A DNA stretch of 64,000 nucleotides from Gemmatimonadota bacterium (GCA_040388535.1 JAZKBR010000002.1:1086838-1150837); one strand, 5' to 3'. Numbered from the stretch's first letter, positions 1 to 9,109 are shown. The notes: generated by a model from the sequence alone, not told the origin. Translations and numbers: made by a program.

Positions 1-12
1 GGGCCGACGGGC

Positions 13-627
13 CTAGTTGTCCCCTGCAGGGCGGGCGGGCTGAGCCGGCGGTGCCGGCCTGGCCCGGCGCATCGCAGGGCGCGCGGGGGCCTCGGGCGCG
101 CCATCCATCGCCCGACGCGGCATCGGCATCATCATGCCACGCCCGCCCACCACCCCCGGGGCCATTCGGCCGCGCATTCCCATCCTGCCTTCCATAGCGG
201 CACCCATCCGGCCGCGCATCTGCATCGGGGCCATGCCACGCATCCCGCGCCCCCTGCCGTTCCCTCGCATTCCGCGTGGCTGGGCCATCCGGGCCCGCAT
301 CCCGGGACCGCGATCCTGCATCATTTCACGACGGCGATCGAGCCGGGCTCGCTGCTCCGCCGTCAGGACCCCGCGGACCTCGTCGCGCATCTTTTCGCGG
401 CGGGCTCGCGAGGCTTCGCGGGCGCTGCGGGCTTCCTTGCTGTAGCGGCTCCGGATGGCTTCGAGGCGGTCGCGCTGGGCCTCGGTGAGGCGATCCGCTG
501 CCCGGTCCGCAGCGGCTGCGGCCTCGGCGGCCCGACGCGGCGCGGCCTGCGGCCTGGGTGCGTCCTGCGCGACCAGCGGCAGGGCTAGGAATGTGGCGGC
601 GATCAGACTCAGCGTCGTGGTGCGCAT
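13..627 (-). CDS. Exported LTxxQ-motif (Spy/CpxP-like) protein with Met/Arg/Gly-rich tail
   Basis: About 204 residues. Residues 1-20 form a clean signal peptide ending near LVAQ, so the product is probably periplasmic. Two copies of the LTxxQ motif (LTEAQ near residue 47, LTAEQ near 88) lie in a charged helical segment, as in the Spy/CpxP family of periplasmic chaperones and stress sensors. From about residue 105 the chain is low-complexity, with repeated RGM, MRGRM and GRG words and many Met residues, which might bind metal. The start is set at 627 because a GGAGG lies just upstream (about 631-636) and the signal peptide begins there; the longer open frame upstream looks non-coding. A GCGCCC/GGGCGC hairpin at 675-691 falls in its 5' leader. 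Specific function unknown. Confidence 0.72.
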   Translation of the reverse strand: MRTTTLSLIAATFLALPLVAQDAPRPQAAPRRAAEAAAAADRAADRLTEAQRDRLEAIRSRYSKEARSAREASRARREKMRDEVRGVLTAEQRARLDRRREMMQDRGPGMRARMAQPRGMRGNGRGRGMRGMAPMQMRGRMGAAMEGRMGMRGRMAPGVVGGRGMMMPMPRRAMDGAPEAPARPAMRRARPAPPAQPARPAGDN

Positions 628-738
628 CGGTGCCTCCGGAAACAGTATGTCGTGACGTGCTTCGGAGGTACTACGCGCCCACAGGGGGCGCAGGTTGCAG
701 CGGAAATTGCCACTTAACAAGCACTCCCGTGCTCCGTC

Positions 739-2466
739 TTGAACCCTTTTCGGTCGCGGGTCCGATTCCTGCCTAGATTGATGCCAATGCTTCTGCTCGC
801 TCCTGCCCTGATGATTGCGCTGCTCACGCCACCGGCTGACACCGGCAGTGCGGAGCTGCACACCGCCCTCGATACGCCGACCAACTCCCTGATGCGCTGG
901 GGCGACCTCGGTGATGTCCGCGTTGCATTGCGGACCGCCTACGATGGGCACCTCTGGGAGCCGTACTGGCTGGTTGGGGGGAAGCCGACGCCCGCCGCGC
1001 GCCTGGTGCTCAAGGAAATCGGCAGCGCCCGGGACCGCGGCCTCGATCCACTCGATTATGACGCCACGCGACTCGCCGCCGAAGTCGACTCACTCACGGG
1101 CCGAGACGACAGCCGGGCGGCGCGCTTCGATATCGCGCTGAGCGCCGCCGTCGTCCGCTACGCGCTCGCGCTCGACCGCGGCCGTGTCGATCCACGCACA
1201 CTGCATCCGACGCTGATGCTCAAGCGCGAAGCCTTCGATGCGACGGCGTTTCTCGCCGACGCAAGTCAGGCCGCCCAGCCGGCCGCGAGTTTTCGCGCGC
1301 TCGAGCCCCGGTTCTATCAGTACCGCCGGCTGCAGGCCGCGCTGGTGACCTATCGGATCCTGGCGCAGGACTCCACGCTGCTGTCGTTGCCGGAATTGCC
1401 GCGCAAGCTCAAGGTCGGCACCACGTATGCCGGGGCGCCGCAACTGCGCCGCCTGCTCACGCTGATCGGCGACCTCAGCGACAGCTCGGCGGTGCATCGC
1501 GCAGGAGAAGGTGATTCGATCTACGACAAGTCACTCGAGCAGGCGATCCGTCGTTTTCAGCGCCGGCAGGGCTTCTCCGCCGATGGCGTCGTGGGCGATT
1601 CCACCCGTGCGCGCCTGTTGCATCCTTTCGATGAGCGGGTCCGTTCGATCGAGTTGACGCTGGAACGGTGGCGCTGGCTGCCGCGACGCTTCGATGTGCC
1701 GCCGATCATCGTCAACATTCCGGGCTATCGGCTGACCGCGTTCAGCACCGCGCAGGATGTCGAGGCCGACATGCTCGCGATGAACGTGGTAGTCGGTGCA
1801 GCCGTGAAGCACGACACCCCGCTGCTCGCCGTGGATCTCGTCGCGGTCCAGTTTCACCCGTCGTGGAATGTTCCGAAGTCGATCGCCAAGGACGAGATCC
1901 TTCCCAAGGCGCGGAAGGACCCGGGCTATCTCGCGAAGGAACACTACGAACTGCTGCGCGGCCGGACTGTGGTGCCCGCGGTCGATTCGAATATCCGGCG
2001 CATCGGGACGACGGTGCAGGTGCGCCAGACGCCGGGGAGCTGGAACGCGCTCGGACGCGTGAAATTCGTGATGCCGAACGCCGAAGACATCTACCTCCAC
2101 GACACGCCCTCGAAGGGCTTCTTTGCCCGCGCGCGCCGCGATTTCTCGCACGGCTGCATCCGCGTGAGTGATCCGATGGCGCTGGCGGCCTTCCTGCTGC
2201 GCGATCGCGCGCAATGGCCCGCCGATTCGGTGAAGAGCGTGATGACGACCGATTCCGTCACCCGGTGGGTGCCGCTCACGGCCCGGGTACCGGTCTTCCT
2301 GGTGTATCAGACGGTGACGGTGAGCGAGGCGGGCGAGACTTTCTTCTACGGGGATGTCTACGGTCACGACCGTACCCTCGATCAGGTCCTCCGGAAGGGC
2401 TATCCCTACCCGGCGGCGGGGGTGACTGACCTGAAGCGGTCCACCGCAGTAGTTTCCGCCCCGTGA
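739..2466 (+). CDS. L,D-transpeptidase of the YcbB/YkuD type
   Basis: Makes 3-3 cross-links, or attaches proteins, in peptidoglycan in the periplasm. Order of parts: an N-terminal membrane anchor or signal peptide, a YcbB-like scaffold, a peptidoglycan-binding repeat (about residues 260-295, with FQRRQGFSADGVVGDST) and a YkuD catalytic domain. Its active-site motif SHGCIRV has the nucleophile Cys at codon 473. The length of about 575 fits the YcbB subfamily. The start is uncertain. TTG at 739 gives a positively charged n-region before the hydrophobic stretch, while ATG at 781 lacks those charges; neither has a good ribosome-binding site. It overlaps the following M15-type peptidase gene by four bases (GTGA), so the two are probably co-translated. 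Confidence 0.9.
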   Translation: MNPFRSRVRFLPRLMPMLLLAPALMIALLTPPADTGSAELHTALDTPTNSLMRWGDLGDVRVALRTAYDGHLWEPYWLVGGKPTPAARLVLKEIGSARDRGLDPLDYDATRLAAEVDSLTGRDDSRAARFDIALSAAVVRYALALDRGRVDPRTLHPTLMLKREAFDATAFLADASQAAQPAASFRALEPRFYQYRRLQAALVTYRILAQDSTLLSLPELPRKLKVGTTYAGAPQLRRLLTLIGDLSDSSAVHRAGEGDSIYDKSLEQAIRRFQRRQGFSADGVVGDSTRARLLHPFDERVRSIELTLERWRWLPRRFDVPPIIVNIPGYRLTAFSTAQDVEADMLAMNVVVGAAVKHDTPLLAVDLVAVQFHPSWNVPKSIAKDEILPKARKDPGYLAKEHYELLRGRTVVPAVDSNIRRIGTTVQVRQTPGSWNALGRVKFVMPNAEDIYLHDTPSKGFFARARRDFSHGCIRVSDPMALAAFLLRDRAQWPADSVKSVMTTDSVTRWVPLTARVPVFLVYQTVTVSEAGETFFYGDVYGHDRTLDQVLRKGYPYPAAGVTDLKRSTAVVSAP

Positions 2467-3350
2467 CGATTCGAGCGCTCCTCGCCCCGACCGGCCGCCT
2501 GGCGTCCGGCCTGCTCCTCCTCGTCGGCCTGATCGGCCGCGCGGCGGCGGAGCCCGTGGACACCACCCGTGGGCTCCTCTCCTTCCTGGGGAAAAGCGGT
2601 AAGCTCAGGATCATCCCCTCGCAGGCGGCCAGAGTCCTCCGGCTGCCGGCGCTCGAACGCCTCTTTGCTTCGCACGGCAGCGACCTCGACCCCGGCTTCC
2701 ACGACGCCGAGATGGCCGCCCCCGACGGCGAAGCAGTGCACCTGCTCTCACTGGTGCCATTCGCGGCCAAGGAGCATGGGCTGCTGGGGGGCTACCGCCT
2801 CGGCGTCTGGCCCGGCGAGCGAAATGGCCAGGAAGCGGTGCCGGATGGCTTCATCCCGGTCACGCTCGACAACCTGAACCTCGCGGTCTCCAAGCGATTC
2901 CACCTTGCCGACTTCGTCACCCACGACCAACCGACGGTCTGGCCGAAGTATCTGGTGCTCGAGCCCCGCCTCCTCGACAAGCTCGAGCTCCTTGCAGATG
3001 CGCTCGAGGCCGCGGGTCGCTCGGCGCATCTGGTTGTGATGTCCGGCTTCCGCACCCCCCAGTACAACGCCAAGGGTGTGGGTCGCCTGGGCGGACGGGC
3101 CAGGGACTCGCAGCATATGTATGGCAATGCCGCGGACGTCTTCGTCGATGGCGACGACAACGGCCGTATGGATGACCTCAACCGCGACGGCCGCGTCAAC
3201 CGTGCCGACGCGCAATGGCTGCTCACGCTGGCCGAGAGCATCGAGCTGGCACACCCCGATCTCATTGGGGGCCTCTCGGCCTACAAGCCCACGAAGGCCC
3301 ACGGCCCGTTCCTGCACGTCGATGTTCGCGGGGTCCGAGCCCGCTGGTAA
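2463..3350 (+). CDS. Exported M15-type D-Ala-D-Ala peptidase (DUF882/YcbK-like)
   Basis: 295 residues starting with GTG that overlaps the previous stop. Residues 1-28 look like a signal peptide ending in AAA. The C-terminal half has the zinc-site pattern of M15A/YcbK peptidases: SGFRTPQYN, then SQHMYGNAADV, then FLHVDVRG near the end. Between the second and third motifs lie two calcium-loop-like stretches (DGDDNGRMDD and DLNRDGRVNRAD) resembling EF-hand or dockerin loops. The likely role is trimming peptidoglycan stem peptides, consistent with the translationally coupled L,D-transpeptidase upstream. The family assignment is firm; the exact bond cut is inference. Confidence 0.85.
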   Translation: MTIRALLAPTGRLASGLLLLVGLIGRAAAEPVDTTRGLLSFLGKSGKLRIIPSQAARVLRLPALERLFASHGSDLDPGFHDAEMAAPDGEAVHLLSLVPFAAKEHGLLGGYRLGVWPGERNGQEAVPDGFIPVTLDNLNLAVSKRFHLADFVTHDQPTVWPKYLVLEPRLLDKLELLADALEAAGRSAHLVVMSGFRTPQYNAKGVGRLGGRARDSQHMYGNAADVFVDGDDNGRMDDLNRDGRVNRADAQWLLTLAESIELAHPDLIGGLSAYKPTKAHGPFLHVDVRGVRARW

Positions 3351-3470
3351 CGCTGCAGCCCTTGCGGTAATTGCCGTTCGGTCCGACCTTACCCGCTCCC
3401 CCAGCGCCAGCACCGGAAGCCACCGCTCAGGTCCCCCCCGAGTGGTCCGGTGTTCAACACACGAGTCACG

Positions 3471-4844
3471 ATGTCCCTCCTGGTCAGACACCCCTCTCGC
3501 GGGGGCTGGTGCCTTGTTGTGTCATTACTGGTCGCATGCTCGGTCGCGCCAACCGAATCGGTGGTCCCGCCGCCTGCGCGCGTCCGGATCGAGGTGATGG
3601 GTGGCAATGGCCAGGTCGGGGACCCGGGTGACTCACTCGCGCTACCGATCGATATCCGGGTCACGGACGAGAGCGGCACACCGCTCGCCGCGCGTCGTAT
3701 CGTCTGGGTGGGCGCGAATGGCCTCCCGACGGAGGACACCACCCAGACCGACCCGTATGGGCGGACCACCGTCCGTTTCGTGCTCGGCGACACGCCCGGC
3801 GCATCGCGGCTCATTGCCCGCCCCGTGGCGGCGACCGACTCCGTGATGCTCGACTTTGTGACTCGTCACGATCCGTCTGCTGACCCGGTGATTGCGTTCG
3901 ACCCGTTCTTGCCGCTCGATCTCCGCACCTACGACGGCTCCAACGAGACCGTGCATCCGGACTATGTCGATACTCCGCGAGGCAGCTTCCTCGTGGTGAC
4001 GCCGTATCCGCAGGGAAACCGGAACTTCGAGAACCCGTCGTTCTACGGCGGCCTCGGGAGCTGGCGCTGGCGCACCCCCAGCGGACTTCGAAACCCGGTC
4101 GTCCAACCGACGGGCTCGAGCTATCTCTCCGACCCCGATCTGGTCTACAACGCCTCGACGAGTGAGATCTGGCTCTATTATCGACAGGTAGACGAGGGCA
4201 ACGACATCTATCTGGTGCGCAGCACGACCGGGGTGAAGTGGTCGCCGCCAGTGCTCGTCGTACACGCCCCGCGAGATCAGCTGGTGTCGCCTGCCGTCGT
4301 GCGACGCAGCGCCACGGAATGGCTGATGTGGGCGGTTGATGCGGGGGCCTATGGCTGCTCGGCGACCAGCACGAAGATGACGGTCCGTCGTTCCTCGGAC
4401 GGCATCAGCTGGGGCCCTCCCACGGACGTTACCCTCTCGGCCGGCGCGCCGATGCCGTGGCACCTCGACGTGCAGTGGATCCCCTCACGCAACGAGTACT
4501 GGGGTATGTATAGCGCGAAGCCGAGCGGGAGCTGCGCACCCCCCGCAATGATGTTCGCCCGTTCGCCGGATGGCGTGGCGTGGGTGGTCAACGAGGCACC
4601 AGTCGTTGTGCGAGGCATGAACGAGCAGATTGCTGATGTGGTGTACCGCGCCTCCTTTCAGTACGACGCAACCACTGACAACCTGCGGCTCTGGATTTCC
4701 GGCGCTGCCGGGAGCGGCGGGGTCTACAGCTGGCACACGGTCTACGAACGGATCAGAGGGGCGACGCTCTTTGACGGGTCGGCACGACTGACCAACCCCT
4801 GGACCTTTACCCCATCGCTGCCATTGCTGACAGAGGGCCCCTAG
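3471..4844 (+). CDS. Lipoprotein with Ig-like domain and beta-propeller-like region
   Basis: About 457 residues from ATG 3471 (a GTG at 3450 is possible). A signal peptide ends in the lipobox LLVAC, so it is probably a surface or periplasmic lipoprotein. Residues of about 40-130 resemble a bacterial Ig-like (Big-1 type) domain (RIVWVGANG, TTVRFVLG). The rest has repeating W-containing strands and recurrent RSSDGISW/RSPDGVAW and SDPDLVYN motifs, typical of five-bladed propellers of the sialidase/glycosidase family 43 superfamily. No catalytic residues were identified. It stops three bases short of the convergent ArsR gene. Confidence 0.65.
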   Translation: MSLLVRHPSRGGWCLVVSLLVACSVAPTESVVPPPARVRIEVMGGNGQVGDPGDSLALPIDIRVTDESGTPLAARRIVWVGANGLPTEDTTQTDPYGRTTVRFVLGDTPGASRLIARPVAATDSVMLDFVTRHDPSADPVIAFDPFLPLDLRTYDGSNETVHPDYVDTPRGSFLVVTPYPQGNRNFENPSFYGGLGSWRWRTPSGLRNPVVQPTGSSYLSDPDLVYNASTSEIWLYYRQVDEGNDIYLVRSTTGVKWSPPVLVVHAPRDQLVSPAVVRRSATEWLMWAVDAGAYGCSATSTKMTVRRSSDGISWGPPTDVTLSAGAPMPWHLDVQWIPSRNEYWGMYSAKPSGSCAPPAMMFARSPDGVAWVVNEAPVVVRGMNEQIADVVYRASFQYDATTDNLRLWISGAAGSGGVYSWHTVYERIRGATLFDGSARLTNPWTFTPSLPLLTEGP

Positions 4845-4847
4845 CGC

Positions 4848-5174
4848 TCAGCCGACCGCACGACGCATCGCATCGGCACCGCGCAGGAGCCGACTGCAGA
4901 CGAGGTCACAGAGCTGCCACACTTCGGCGTCCGCGACGACATAGTGTACGTAAACCCCTTCGCGTCGCCGGGTAACCAGGCCGGCGGCGTGCAGGATCGC
5001 CAGGTGCCGCGAGACGTTCGCCTGGGTCTGCCCGCTCAGCGCCACCAGCTCCGTCACGGTGCGCTCGCCATCCCGTAACGCCTCCAGTAACGCCAGTCGC
5101 GCCGGTTCGCCGAGGGCGCGAAAGCGCTCGGCGATTTCGTCGAGTGCCTCGGTGGCCATCCGTCGCGACGTCAT
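4848..5174 (-). CDS. ArsR-family winged-helix regulator
   Basis: About 108 residues. A canonical ArsR fold: LGEPARLALLEAL (helix), TVTELVALSGQTQANVSRHLAIL (helix-turn-helix) and the wing TRRREGVYVHY. The start at 5174 is chosen because an AGGAAGG lies just upstream and it gives an ATGA overlap with the stop of the persulfide enzyme gene. It has no Cys near the recognition helix, unlike the persulfide sensors SqrR/BigR, but carries a CDLVC pair near residue 92-96 that could sense a metal or thiol. As last gene of the sulfur operon it probably autoregulates from the inverted repeat at 7388-7401. Confidence 0.88.
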   Translation of the reverse strand: MTSRRMATEALDEIAERFRALGEPARLALLEALRDGERTVTELVALSGQTQANVSRHLAILHAAGLVTRRREGVYVHYVVADAEVWQLCDLVCSRLLRGADAMRRAVG

Positions 5175-6580
5175 GCCGTTGCCTTCCTGGCCGCGGCGGA
5201 CCACGCCGTCCAGCCACCGGTCAGGTCGATCACATCGGTGAAGCCGAGCTGATCGAGCAGCGACGCACCGATTGCCGATCGAGTGCCGCTCTGGCAGTGG
5301 ATGGCGAGCGGCGTATCACGGTCGACCCCTGCCATCGCGTCGGCGAGCGTGCCGAGAGGGTGATGTTCTGCCCCCGGGATGTGACCGGCGTTCCACTCGC
5401 TTGCCTCGCGCAGGTCGATCACCGTCCTGCCCGCATCCATCAATGACTCGGCCGTCGTCACATCACCCTTCGTTACCCGCGCGTCGCGTGAGTCGTGTCG
5501 GGCCACGTCGATTACTGTCGTGTCGAACGCTCCGCGCACGCGATCGAGCCCGATTGAAGCGAGCGCCCGGCGCGCCTCGGCGGTGCTGCGCTCATCCGGG
5601 GAGATGAGGGTGATGTCGCGGTCGTAGCGAAGCAGCCACCCGGCCCAGGTCGTGAACGCCTTGATGAGCGGCAGATTCAGCGTGCCGCGGACGTGGCCTT
5701 CGGCGTATTGAGCAAATGGGCGCAGATCGACGACCGCTGTTTCCAGCAGCGCTGTCGCCAGCTGCTCTGCCGGGAGCTGAGCCACGGCTCCCTGCGCACC
5801 GAGCACGCGCGGGCCGTCGCGATTGATCCGCTTCATCGTGCCGAAATAGCTGGGCGGAGCAGGCTGGCCTTCGAGCACGCTGGCGACGAAGGTCGCCTCG
5901 TCGGAAATCGCGAAGGCCCAGTTGGTACGACGTTCGTAGCCGAGCGTGCTCGTTGGCATCGCTCCGAGCGCCTTGCCACACGCCGAGCCCGCGCCGTGCC
6001 CCGGCCAGATCTGCACGTGGTCGGGAAGCGACGCAAGCCGCTGGAGGGAGGCAAAGAGTTCGCGCGCGCCGGCGGCCATCGTGCCGGCGATGTGAGCGGC
6101 CTTCTCGAGCAGGTCGGGGCGGCCGACATCACCCACGAAGACGAAGTCCCCCGAGACGAGCGCGACCGGTTCTTCGCTGCGGGCACTATCGACCACGACG
6201 AACGCGAGATGCTCGGGTGTATGACCCGGCGTGTGCCACACTTCGAGACGGACGCCACCGAGCGAGATCACGTCGCCATCGTGCAGCAATGTCGCTCCGT
6301 CGGAGGCCGCCCAGCCGTATTGCCAGTCAGGGCCGCCTTCGGCAGAGAGGAGCGGCGTCGCACCAGTGCGCGCGGCCAGCTCGCGAGCGCCGGAGACGAA
6401 ATCGGCGTGGATATGCGTCTCGGTGACGCGAGTGATGCGCACGCCTTCGTCGCGAGCCGCCTCGAGATATGGTGTGATGTCGCGCGCGGGGTCGATCACG
6501 ATCCCTTCGCCCGTGCGCTGACAGGCAATCAGGTAACTCGCCTGCGCCAGGCGGTCATCATAGAATCGACGGACGAGCAT
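5171..6580 (-). CDS. Metallo-beta-lactamase/double-rhodanese persulfide dioxygenase-like enzyme
   Basis: 469 residues. N-terminal MBL domain with the ETHE1-type metal motifs THIHADFVSG, WHTPGHTPEH, SGDFVFVGDVGRPD and IWPGHGAGS. Two rhodanese domains follow. The first (VVDLRPFAQYAEGHVRGTLN) has LISPDERS where the catalytic Cys would be, so it is probably inactive. The second (VIDLREASEWNAGHIPGAEH) has HCQSGTRS with the nucleophilic Cys. This arrangement matches CstB-like and related enzymes that oxidise low-molecular-weight persulfide and pass sulfur on. GAGG before the ATG supports the start. It lies nine bases behind the TSUP gene and overlaps the ArsR gene, forming a sulfide-detoxification operon. 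Confidence 0.9.
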   Translation of the reverse strand: MLVRRFYDDRLAQASYLIACQRTGEGIVIDPARDITPYLEAARDEGVRITRVTETHIHADFVSGARELAARTGATPLLSAEGGPDWQYGWAASDGATLLHDGDVISLGGVRLEVWHTPGHTPEHLAFVVVDSARSEEPVALVSGDFVFVGDVGRPDLLEKAAHIAGTMAAGARELFASLQRLASLPDHVQIWPGHGAGSACGKALGAMPTSTLGYERRTNWAFAISDEATFVASVLEGQPAPPSYFGTMKRINRDGPRVLGAQGAVAQLPAEQLATALLETAVVDLRPFAQYAEGHVRGTLNLPLIKAFTTWAGWLLRYDRDITLISPDERSTAEARRALASIGLDRVRGAFDTTVIDVARHDSRDARVTKGDVTTAESLMDAGRTVIDLREASEWNAGHIPGAEHHPLGTLADAMAGVDRDTPLAIHCQSGTRSAIGASLLDQLGFTDVIDLTGGWTAWSAAARKATA

Positions 6581-6589
6581 GTCAGCGCC

Positions 6590-7369
6590 TCACGAGACGG
6601 GAGTCGGCGTTCGGAATTCCTGCCACAACATGAAGATCGCCAGTGCCAGCAGCAGCACCGCAAACGCGCGGGTCAGGGTGCGTGCCGCGAAGCGCGGTGC
6701 GAATCGCGTCCCGATCGCCATCCCGACCAGTGCCGCGGCGGTCACCGCCGCAGTGGTCCGCCAGTCGAGCGAGACGCGACCAATCCAGCCGGCACCGGCG
6801 GCGACCGTGTTGAGTGCGATCACCGCGAGCGAGGTGGCCGTGGCAGCGGCCATCGGGAGGCCGAGGACACCAGCGAGGGCGGGGACGATGAGGAAGCCAC
6901 CACCCACGCCGACGAGGCCGGTGAGCGACCCGACCGCGACAGCCGCGGGGATCACCCTCATGGGTGCCGCGACAACAGGAACCGCATCGTCCGGAACAGG
7001 CTGCGTCGGTTGCCGACGAGAGCGGTACCACATCGCCGAGGCAGCAACCAGCATCACCAGCGCGAACAGGATCAGCCGCGGCCGGTCGGCGATCTGGGTG
7101 CCGATGCGCGCCGCGAGGTAGGACGCGGTCATGGCACAGGCCGCGAAGAGCGCCACGGTCTTGAGCTGTAGCTGACCCTTGCGCCAGCGAGCCCAGGCTC
7201 CGGCCGCCGCCGCAATGCCGACCACCGGCAGCGACATCGGGACGGCAACTTTGGCGGGCAATCCCATGAGGTGCACGAGAACAGGGACAGCGAGGATCGA
7301 TCCGCCGCCGCCGAGCAGGCCAAGGGAAATCCCGACGGCGATGAAGCCGAGGAGGCCGAGGAGGATCAC
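6590..7369 (-). CDS. TSUP-family (TauE/SafE) sulfite/sulfur-compound exporter
   Basis: 259 residues, GTG start. Eight or so hydrophobic segments in two halves, each with a Gly-rich signature: LGLLGGGGSILAVPVLVHLMG in the first and TGLVGVGGGFLIVPAL in the second, diagnostic of the TSUP fold. First gene of the operon with the persulfide enzyme and ArsR regulator, so the cargo is probably sulfite, thiosulfate or another product of persulfide oxidation; the substrate is inferred from context only. Confidence 0.88.
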   Translation of the reverse strand: MILLGLLGFIAVGISLGLLGGGGSILAVPVLVHLMGLPAKVAVPMSLPVVGIAAAAGAWARWRKGQLQLKTVALFAACAMTASYLAARIGTQIADRPRLILFALVMLVAASAMWYRSRRQPTQPVPDDAVPVVAAPMRVIPAAVAVGSLTGLVGVGGGFLIVPALAGVLGLPMAAATATSLAVIALNTVAAGAGWIGRVSLDWRTTAAVTAAALVGMAIGTRFAPRFAARTLTRAFAVLLLALAIFMLWQEFRTPTPVS

Positions 7370-7387
7370 GGAGCCGAAAGTCTATTC

Positions 7388-7401
7388 ATATGTGCGCATA
7401 T
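7388..7401. promoter_or_regulatory. Candidate ArsR operator
   Basis: ATATG-N4-CATAT inverted repeat 19 bases before the GTG of the TSUP gene, in an AT-richer island. Symmetric ATA/TAT half-sites are typical of ArsR/SmtB-family operators. The remaining spacer to 7530 holds no other clear signal. Inferred, not tested. Confidence 0.45.
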
Positions 7402-7530
7402 CCTAGTTTCGTGGAGCTACTCGAGCAAGAGCCGGTCGACGGAACTAGTTCTTTGGATTGGACGTTGTAGGTTCTGCAGCCACGTTCCAGAGTGACGCTG
7501 CCGATAGATCCCGGAACTGAGGTGATTTCG

Positions 7531-8586
7531 ATGTTGGGACTGCTGTTTGCGCTCGGGGCCCTGACTGTGGCCGGCCCGCCCGCGTTGCCGTACCGTCATG
7601 ATCCGACTGCGACGGTAAAGATCGACAAGGCCCGCAGGGAAGTCGTCGTGACGCTTGGGCCATTCCACGTGCCGAATATGCCGCCGGGAATGGACCACGC
7701 GGACATGGCGATGATGAACGATCACAACACGCCGGTGCTCCCCTTCGTCTGGCCGGTGGCCGGGTGGCTTCGTGGCTTTCGCATCGAGGTCGCCGACGTC
7801 GACGGCAAGCCACTCCCCGCAGCAATGGTTCATCACCTCATCGGTATCAACTTCGATCGGCGGCAGCTGGTGTATCCGGCGGCCGAACGAATCTTCGGCG
7901 CCGGCGCCGAGACTGAGGCTGCACTCGTTCCGAAGTCGATCGGGGTGCCGATGAAGGTGGGAGCGAAGCTTGGTGTCTACCTCGCCTGGCAGAACACCAG
8001 CGGCAAGGATCTCGATTGCGTCACCGTGACCGTGCGCCTGCCGTACTCGCCCGAGAACCTGAGTCCGCGACCGGTTGATGCCCTCCCGTTCTACGCCGAT
8101 GTCAACCTCACCGTCGGCGGCGAAGATGCTTTCGACGTGGTGCCTGGGCACAGCGAGAAGTCCTTTGAATTCACGGTTCCGGCGTCAGGACGCCTGCTCG
8201 CGTTTGGCGGCCACATGCACGATTACGGCACCTCGGTCCGGCTCGAGGAGGTCGCCTCGGGCAAGGTGATCGCGAAGGTGGATGCGAGCCGGACGGCCGA
8301 AGGCAAGGTCACCGCGGTCTCGCGATCGCTTCCTGGTGTGACCGGCGACGGCATCAAGCTCAGGACCGCGACGCGCTACCGGGTCATTGGCGTCTATGAC
8401 AATCCGACGGGCAAACTGCTGCGCGCTGGTGCAATGGCGCACATTGTTGGTCTCTTCGCGCCAGACGACCTAAGCAAGTGGCCGGCGCTCGACCTCACCG
8501 ACAAAGGAATGATCGCCGACCTGGCCGACCTGAACCGGATGGGGAAGGGAATGGCGATGGACATGCACGACCACGCGGGTCACTGA
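7531..8586 (+). CDS. Exported protein resembling PHM/SURNod19-type copper-site proteins
   Basis: 351 residues from ATG 7531, which has GAGGTGA just upstream. A hydrophobic N-terminus is followed by a beta-rich body. Clustered potential metal ligands include HVPNMPPGMDHADM, MVHHLIG, FGGHMHDYG and a C-terminal DMHDHAGH tail. The HHLIG and HMHDYG blocks recall the histidine motifs of copper type II monooxygenase-like and SURNod19 domains, but I cannot confirm the family. It is divergent from the sulfur operon. Activity unknown; a periplasmic metal-binding role is likely. Confidence 0.55.
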   Translation: MLGLLFALGALTVAGPPALPYRHDPTATVKIDKARREVVVTLGPFHVPNMPPGMDHADMAMMNDHNTPVLPFVWPVAGWLRGFRIEVADVDGKPLPAAMVHHLIGINFDRRQLVYPAAERIFGAGAETEAALVPKSIGVPMKVGAKLGVYLAWQNTSGKDLDCVTVTVRLPYSPENLSPRPVDALPFYADVNLTVGGEDAFDVVPGHSEKSFEFTVPASGRLLAFGGHMHDYGTSVRLEEVASGKVIAKVDASRTAEGKVTAVSRSLPGVTGDGIKLRTATRYRVIGVYDNPTGKLLRAGAMAHIVGLFAPDDLSKWPALDLTDKGMIADLADLNRMGKGMAMDMHDHAGH

Positions 8587-8614
8587 CTCGAAAAAACGAG
8601 TTAGCTTGGGGTCG

Positions 8615-9109
8615 ATGACCGACGAGTCCGCGACCCCGTCGACTTCGCAGCTGCAAGCGGAGATCGGCCAGACCCGACCCTTCGGGAGCGCTGCCCAGGA
8701 GGCGCTCCTCGGCATTTCGCACACCGCTTCGATCCTCGATCGCGTGATCACCCGTGCGCTCGCGCCGTCCAAGATTTCGCCGGCCCAGTACAACGTCCTG
8801 CGAATTCTTCGCGGCGCCGGCGGCGCCGGGCTGCCGACCCTCGCCATTCGCTGCCGGATGATCGACCCCTCGGCCGCCATCACTCGACTCGTCGACAAGC
8901 TCGAGGAAGCCGGACTCGCCAGCCGCTCGCGTGCCTCCGATGACCGGCGCGAGGTGCGCTGCCGGATTACCCCGGAAGGGCTGGCGCTGCTCGCCGAGCT
9001 TGATCCGATCATGGCCCGCATCGAGGGGGAAGTCGGTCATGAACTTCCCGCTGCCGAGCTGAAAGCGCTGATTCACGCCCTGGATCAGATCAGAAACGCC
9101 CTGGAATAG
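8615..9109 (+). CDS. MarR-family transcriptional regulator
   Basis: 164 residues starting at ATG 8615. Winged-helix core: LAPSKISPAQYNVLRILRGAG, then CRMIDPSAAITRLVDKLEEAGLASR (recognition helix), then RASDDRREVRCRITPEGLALL (wing), all standard MarR features. Acts as a dimeric repressor, often released by phenolic or oxidant ligands. It precedes the DoxX/SnoaL-like pair, whose promoter carries an inverted repeat between its -35 and -10 boxes, making that pair the probable target. Confidence 0.9.
   Translation: MTDESATPSTSQLQAEIGQTRPFGSAAQEALLGISHTASILDRVITRALAPSKISPAQYNVLRILRGAGGAGLPTLAIRCRMIDPSAAITRLVDKLEEAGLASRSRASDDRREVRCRITPEGLALLAELDPIMARIEGEVGHELPAAELKALIHALDQIRNALE

Noticed and set aside
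13-951. Longer version of the first gene starting at 951
   Set aside because: The added 108 residues lack coding character and would place the signal peptide internally; the start at 627 has a ribosome-binding site.
5693-7171. 492-codon plus-strand frame across the sulfur operon
   Set aside because: Antisense shadow of the persulfide enzyme and TSUP genes, both with clear family motifs.
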